Below are positions 61,201 through 64,000 of a DNA stretch of 64,000 nt, piece by piece (position 1 is the stretch's first letter; each line of letters opens with the position of its first letter). The translations under genes were made by a program, and so were the position numbers. The notes beneath the pieces were generated by a model, which did not search any database, had not been told where the DNA came from, and saw nothing but the letters and a program-made list of their open reading frames with translations. Source of the DNA: Apostichopus japonicus. Its lineage: Eukaryota; Echinodermata; Holothuroidea; Aspidochirotida; Stichopodidae. The stretch is from the NCBI RefSeq assembly GCF_037975245.1, contig NC_092573.1, positions 26,629,265 to 26,693,264 on the forward strand. Direction: 5' to 3'.

Positions 61201-63324
61201 TGTATTTATGATACAGTATGAAGAATGTTCTCTCTGGATATGAAACAGTTTGACTGTATTTATGATACAGTAGGAAGAATGTTCTCTCTGGATATTGAAA
61301 CAGTTTGACTGTATTTATGATACAGTAGGAAGAATGTTCATTCTGGATATGAAACAGTTTGACTGTATTTATGATACAGTAGGAAGAATGTTCTCTCTGG
61401 ATATGAAACAATTTGACTGTATTTATGATACAGTAGGAAGAATGTTCTCTCTGGATATTGAAACAGTTTGACTGTATTTATGATACAGTAGGAAGAATGT
61501 TCTCTCTGGATATGAAACAGTTTGACTGTATTCATGATACAGTAAGAAGAATGTTCTCTCTGGATATGAAACAGTTTGACTGTATTTATGATACAGTAGG
61601 AAGAATGTTCTCTCTGGATATGAAACAGTTTGACTGTATTTATGATACAGTAAGAAGAATGTTCTCTCTGGATATTGAAACAGTTTGACTGTATTTATGA
61701 TACAGTAGGAAGAATGTTCTCTCTGGATATGAAACAGTTTGACTGTATTTATGATACAGTAGGAAGAATGTTCTCTCTGGATATGAAACAGTTTGACTGT
61801 ATTTATGATACAGTAGGAAGAATGTTCTCTCTGGATATTGAAACAGTTTGACTGTATTTATGATACAGTAAGAAGAATATTCTCTCTGGATATGAAACAG
61901 TTTGACTGTATTTATGATACAGTAGGAAGAATGTTCTCTCAGGATATGAAACAGTTTGACTGTATTTATGATACAGTAGGAAGAATGTTCTCTGGATATG
62001 AAACAGTTTGACTGTATTTATGATACATTAGGAAGAATGTTCTCTCTGGATATTGAAACAGTTTGACTGTATTTATGATACAGTAGGAAGAATGTTCTCT
62101 CTGGATATGAAACAGTTTGACTGTATTTATGATACAGTAGGAAGAATGTTCTCTCTGGATATGAAACAGTTTGACTGTATTTATGATACAGTAGGAAGAA
62201 TGTTCTCTCTGGATATTGAAACAGTTTGAATGTATTTATGATACAGTAAGAAGAATATTCTCTCTGGATATGAAACAGTTTGACTGTATTTATGATACAG
62301 TAGGAAGAATGTTCTCTCTGGATATGAAACAGTTTGACTGTATTTATGATACAGTAGTAAGAATGTTCTCTCTGGATATGAAACAGTTTGACTGTATTTA
62401 TGATACAGTAGGAAGAATGTTCTCTCTGGATATGAAACAGTTTGACTGTATTTATGATACAGAAGGAAGAATGTTCTCTCTGGATATGAAACAGTTTGAC
62501 TGTATTTATGATACAGTAGGAAGAATGTTCTCTCTGGATATTGAAACAGTTTGACTGTATTTATGATACAGTAGGAAGAATGTTCTCTCTGGATATTGAA
62601 ACAGTTTGACTGTATTTATGATACAGTAGGAAGAATGTTCTCTCTGGATATGAAACAGTTTGACTGTATTGATGATACAGTAGGAAGAATGTTCTCTCTG
62701 GATATGAAACAGTTTGACTGTATTTATGATACAGTAGGAAGAATGTTCTCTCTGGATATTGAAACAGTTTGATGTCAAATATCCTTTGAGGTCATTAGAG
62801 TTCAAGGTCTGTAAAACTTATAAGCATTGTAACTCCAATATTAAAGATTTAATTTTCTTCATAATTTGAATGTGGATCCACTTCATTGTCTGTAGAGGTC
62901 ACAGGTGGCTTAAGGTCAGCAGAAGACAAAGTCATATTGTGTAAATTGTTTTTATATTCATAATTCCATGCCAAAAGCATATTAAAGAAATGTAGTATGC
63001 AATTGTAAAAACCATGAATGGACTATGTGACAGCCACTTGACTTGTTAATACCAAAACTTAGTAAGTATGACCTGGTTGAACTTCTTACCTTGTATGATC
63101 TTATTGAAATTGGTTATGGTGAAAATTAAATTGGGGTCAGATGTCAAAAAACTTTTATACATGGTAACTCAAAGAGTGAAACTTGAATCAATTACATATA
63201 GTGTATGGAGATCTAATTTTTTGAGTAACAAAACCATAATGAAGCTATATTAAGGTCAAATTTCATTTCAGATGAAAGTCTGAATGCTCTTGATTTTCTG
63301 GTTCCATTTAGCAAAGTGCAGTAA
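55053..63324 (+). CDS. Small basic protein of unknown function, two coding exons (81 aa)
   Basis: I do not recognise this family. Exon A (55053-55245) starts at an ATG in good context (AAAGATGG) and codes 64 residues, rich in K and R (RFTKKNVRPKTKAPRSLG, then MVQKKQALAKG), ending VEQIVTPI. The donor is GATTG/GTAAGC, phase 1. Exon B (63272-63324) follows acceptor TTTCATTTCAG and completes phase, adding DESLNALDFLVPFSKVQ and a TAA stop. An AATAAA lies at 63688-63693. The C-terminal end is hydrophobic and compact, like a short binding motif; the N-terminal part is probably disordered and may be nuclear. The roughly 8-kb intron contains a palindrome, a LINE and a 4.4-kb satellite. The join is inferred from phase and signals only; other exons between are possible. 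Confidence 0.45.
55277..55352. repeat. 76-nt near-perfect palindrome
   Basis: Arms 55277-55309 and 55320-55352 are reverse complements, with one mismatch in 33 positions. The ten bases between them are T, the palindrome ACTCGAGT, then C. It lies 32 bases after the donor of exon A. Confidence 0.95.
56750..58090 (+). pseudogene. Decayed non-LTR retrotransposon (LINE), core RT missing
   Basis: Frame-shifted translation shows PWISNGILQSIKCKNKL, then DRKEIADAFNDFF (56.8-57.1 kb), the usual linker before the reverse transcriptase. A FDNYRPVSI-type block follows near 57420. The next recognisable part is already the C-terminal IVPHISYC(L)PVWTGT and HDHNTKRYRCLHLPRCNSN region (57560-58050). The catalytic central RT domain, including the FADD-type box, should lie between about 57485 and 57540 and is absent. 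Many stops and frameshifts are present, so it is inactive. The lineage looks CR1/Jockey-like. Confidence 0.8.
58340..62775. repeat. 54/55-bp satellite array, about 82 copies
   Basis: The unit GATATGAAACAGTTTGACTG then TATTTATGATACAGTAGGAAGAATGTTCTCTCTG has a 54-bp period. A 55-bp form with an extra T (GATATTGAAACAG) recurs every few units and resets the reading frame. Single-base variants (TATTGATGATAC, ACATTAGGGAG, TTTTCTTTGGATAT) mark positions. It lies in the intron of the unknown plus-strand gene. Confidence 0.98.
58865..62690. repeat. 1902-bp segmental duplication inside the 54-bp array
   Basis: Rare variants recur exactly 1902 bp apart: the TATTAATGATACATTAGGGA unit (58970 and 60872), ATACTGTACAGTAGGAAAAA (59142 and 61044), GTTCATTCTGGATATG (59432 and 61334) and ATACAGTAGTAAGAATG (60447 and 62349). 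The two about 1.9-kb halves are therefore nearly identical copies of a 35-unit block. Confidence 0.92.
62772..62940 (-). repeat. Dispersed element fragment, reverse orientation, flanking the satellite
   Basis: GATGTCAAATATCCTTTGAGG and AATGTGGATCCACTTCATTG are reverse forms of the family seen in SPG11 introns. The 54-bp array ends directly against it. Confidence 0.6.
63272..63324 (+). CDS. Coding exon B of the unknown small gene (terminal)
   Basis: 17 codons and a stop after the acceptor TTTCATTTCAG, in phase with exon A. The peptide DESLNALDFLVPFSKVQ looks like a conserved short motif. The exon is too short to stand alone as evidence. Confidence 0.4.
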
Positions 63325-63687
63325 CAGTGGATTTGCAGCGATACCATTTTCCACTGAAGACTGCCAGAAGGAAAATTTTCAAAACAAAAGGAAGTTGCTA
63401 TTTGTATATTCCAACTCAGAAGCAAAAGTACACTAGTTGTTTAGAATTTACAGTGGAGTTGCCCTCATGCAAATTATTTCAAATTTTCAGTACATACACA
63501 CATGCAGTAATATTGTGAACCACTGTTGAACTAACTAGTAAATATCACAAGTTCACATACAGTGTCCAAACTCTTAAACAGCATCCACAGCTTTCTTTGA
63601 CATTAATAGGCCTATTGGTTGGCTATCACCTGAATATCAAAACACATGCCAATAAGATGTTATCAATGTACCCCTCATTTATTGACT

Positions 63688-63693
63688 AATAAA
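63688..63693 (+). terminator. Candidate polyadenylation signal AATAAA
   Basis: AATAAA lies 364 nt after the stop of exon B. The motif is common in AT-rich DNA, so this is only consistent with the gene model. Confidence 0.3.
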
Positions 63694-64000
63694 CCCTGTT
63701 TATATCTAACTATTGAGCATTGGCTTACCATAAAGTATCACAGCCTACTAAATGTTCCTGTGGCATTAAACAGTTGCACTTGCTTTGTGATAGAGAGTGT
63801 GTGATGATTGAACATTGGAAATTGACATTCGGAAAAGACAGAACAGTGTTTCTCAGCTGTTGCCTTGTTTTACTTCTGATGTACAGTACAACTGAAGTGT
63901 GTGATTTAATACCATACTAGTCTACCCTTTTTGTTAAGAAAATCATATATGGTAATCATTGAGACTTTTGAGAAGTTAACTTTTGCAACTGCTGCAACCT

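Noticed and set aside
292-62775. Common origin of the 69-bp and 54-bp satellites (shared TGGATATGAARCAR)
   Set aside because: Only about 15 bp are alike and the rest of the units differ, so chance is as good an explanation.
58467-62805. Repeat ORFs (MKQFDCIYDT-type and reverse) as genes
   Set aside because: 54-bp period again divisible by three; the 55-bp units shift the frame repeatedly, which a selected coding array would not tolerate.

Overview
The window is animal nuclear DNA. It is AT-rich, with GT-AG introns, dense minisatellites, MITEs and decayed LINE fragments, and nothing bacterial in layout. The one firmly recognised gene encodes a spatacsin (SPG11) orthologue about as divergent from human as expected for an invertebrate. 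With the repeat content this suggests a marine invertebrate deuterostome, perhaps an echinoderm such as a sea cucumber. The species is a guess; the gene is not.

Positions 3293-44565, minus strand: 24 coding exons of spatacsin, from the probable start codon (44565) to an exon ending at 3293. I read each splice site individually. All introns are GT-AG, all phases join, and the exons sum to 4962 nt, exactly 1654 codons. The remaining C-terminal part (roughly a third of the protein, including the Spatacsin_C region) lies left of the window. The introns carry an unusual load of different tandem arrays: 69-bp, 50-bp, 98-bp, 66-bp, 140-bp and 129-bp units plus smaller ones. They also carry many copies of a dispersed repeat rich in TGACCTCAAATGACCTTTGACC-like words, which contain nuclear-receptor DR1 motifs. 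A 780-bp MITE with a perfect 8-bp target duplication sits in intron 1.

Positions 44566-54980: intergenic DNA with no gene I can name. It holds an 18-bp minisatellite, two hAT-like MITEs (45241-45537 and 49770-50151), LINE 3' tails (one ending in a long AAAGT microsatellite), a MITE nested inside another LINE tail (51989-52479), an inverted repeat (50533-51227), and a 73-residue ORF with a helix-turn-helix-like pattern (46144-46365, minus).

Positions 54984-63700, plus strand: a probable small gene of unknown function. One coding exon (55053-55245) joins in phase to a short terminal exon (63272-63324), giving an 81-residue basic protein. The roughly 8-kb intron contains a 76-nt near-perfect palindrome just after the donor, a decayed LINE with its central reverse transcriptase missing (56750-58090), and a 4.4-kb array of about 54-bp units (58340-62775) with an internal 1902-bp segmental duplication.

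I found no operon, CRISPR array, tRNA or rRNA, and no convincing new molecular system. The most noteworthy material is the repeat biology around SPG11 and the small unidentified plus-strand gene.
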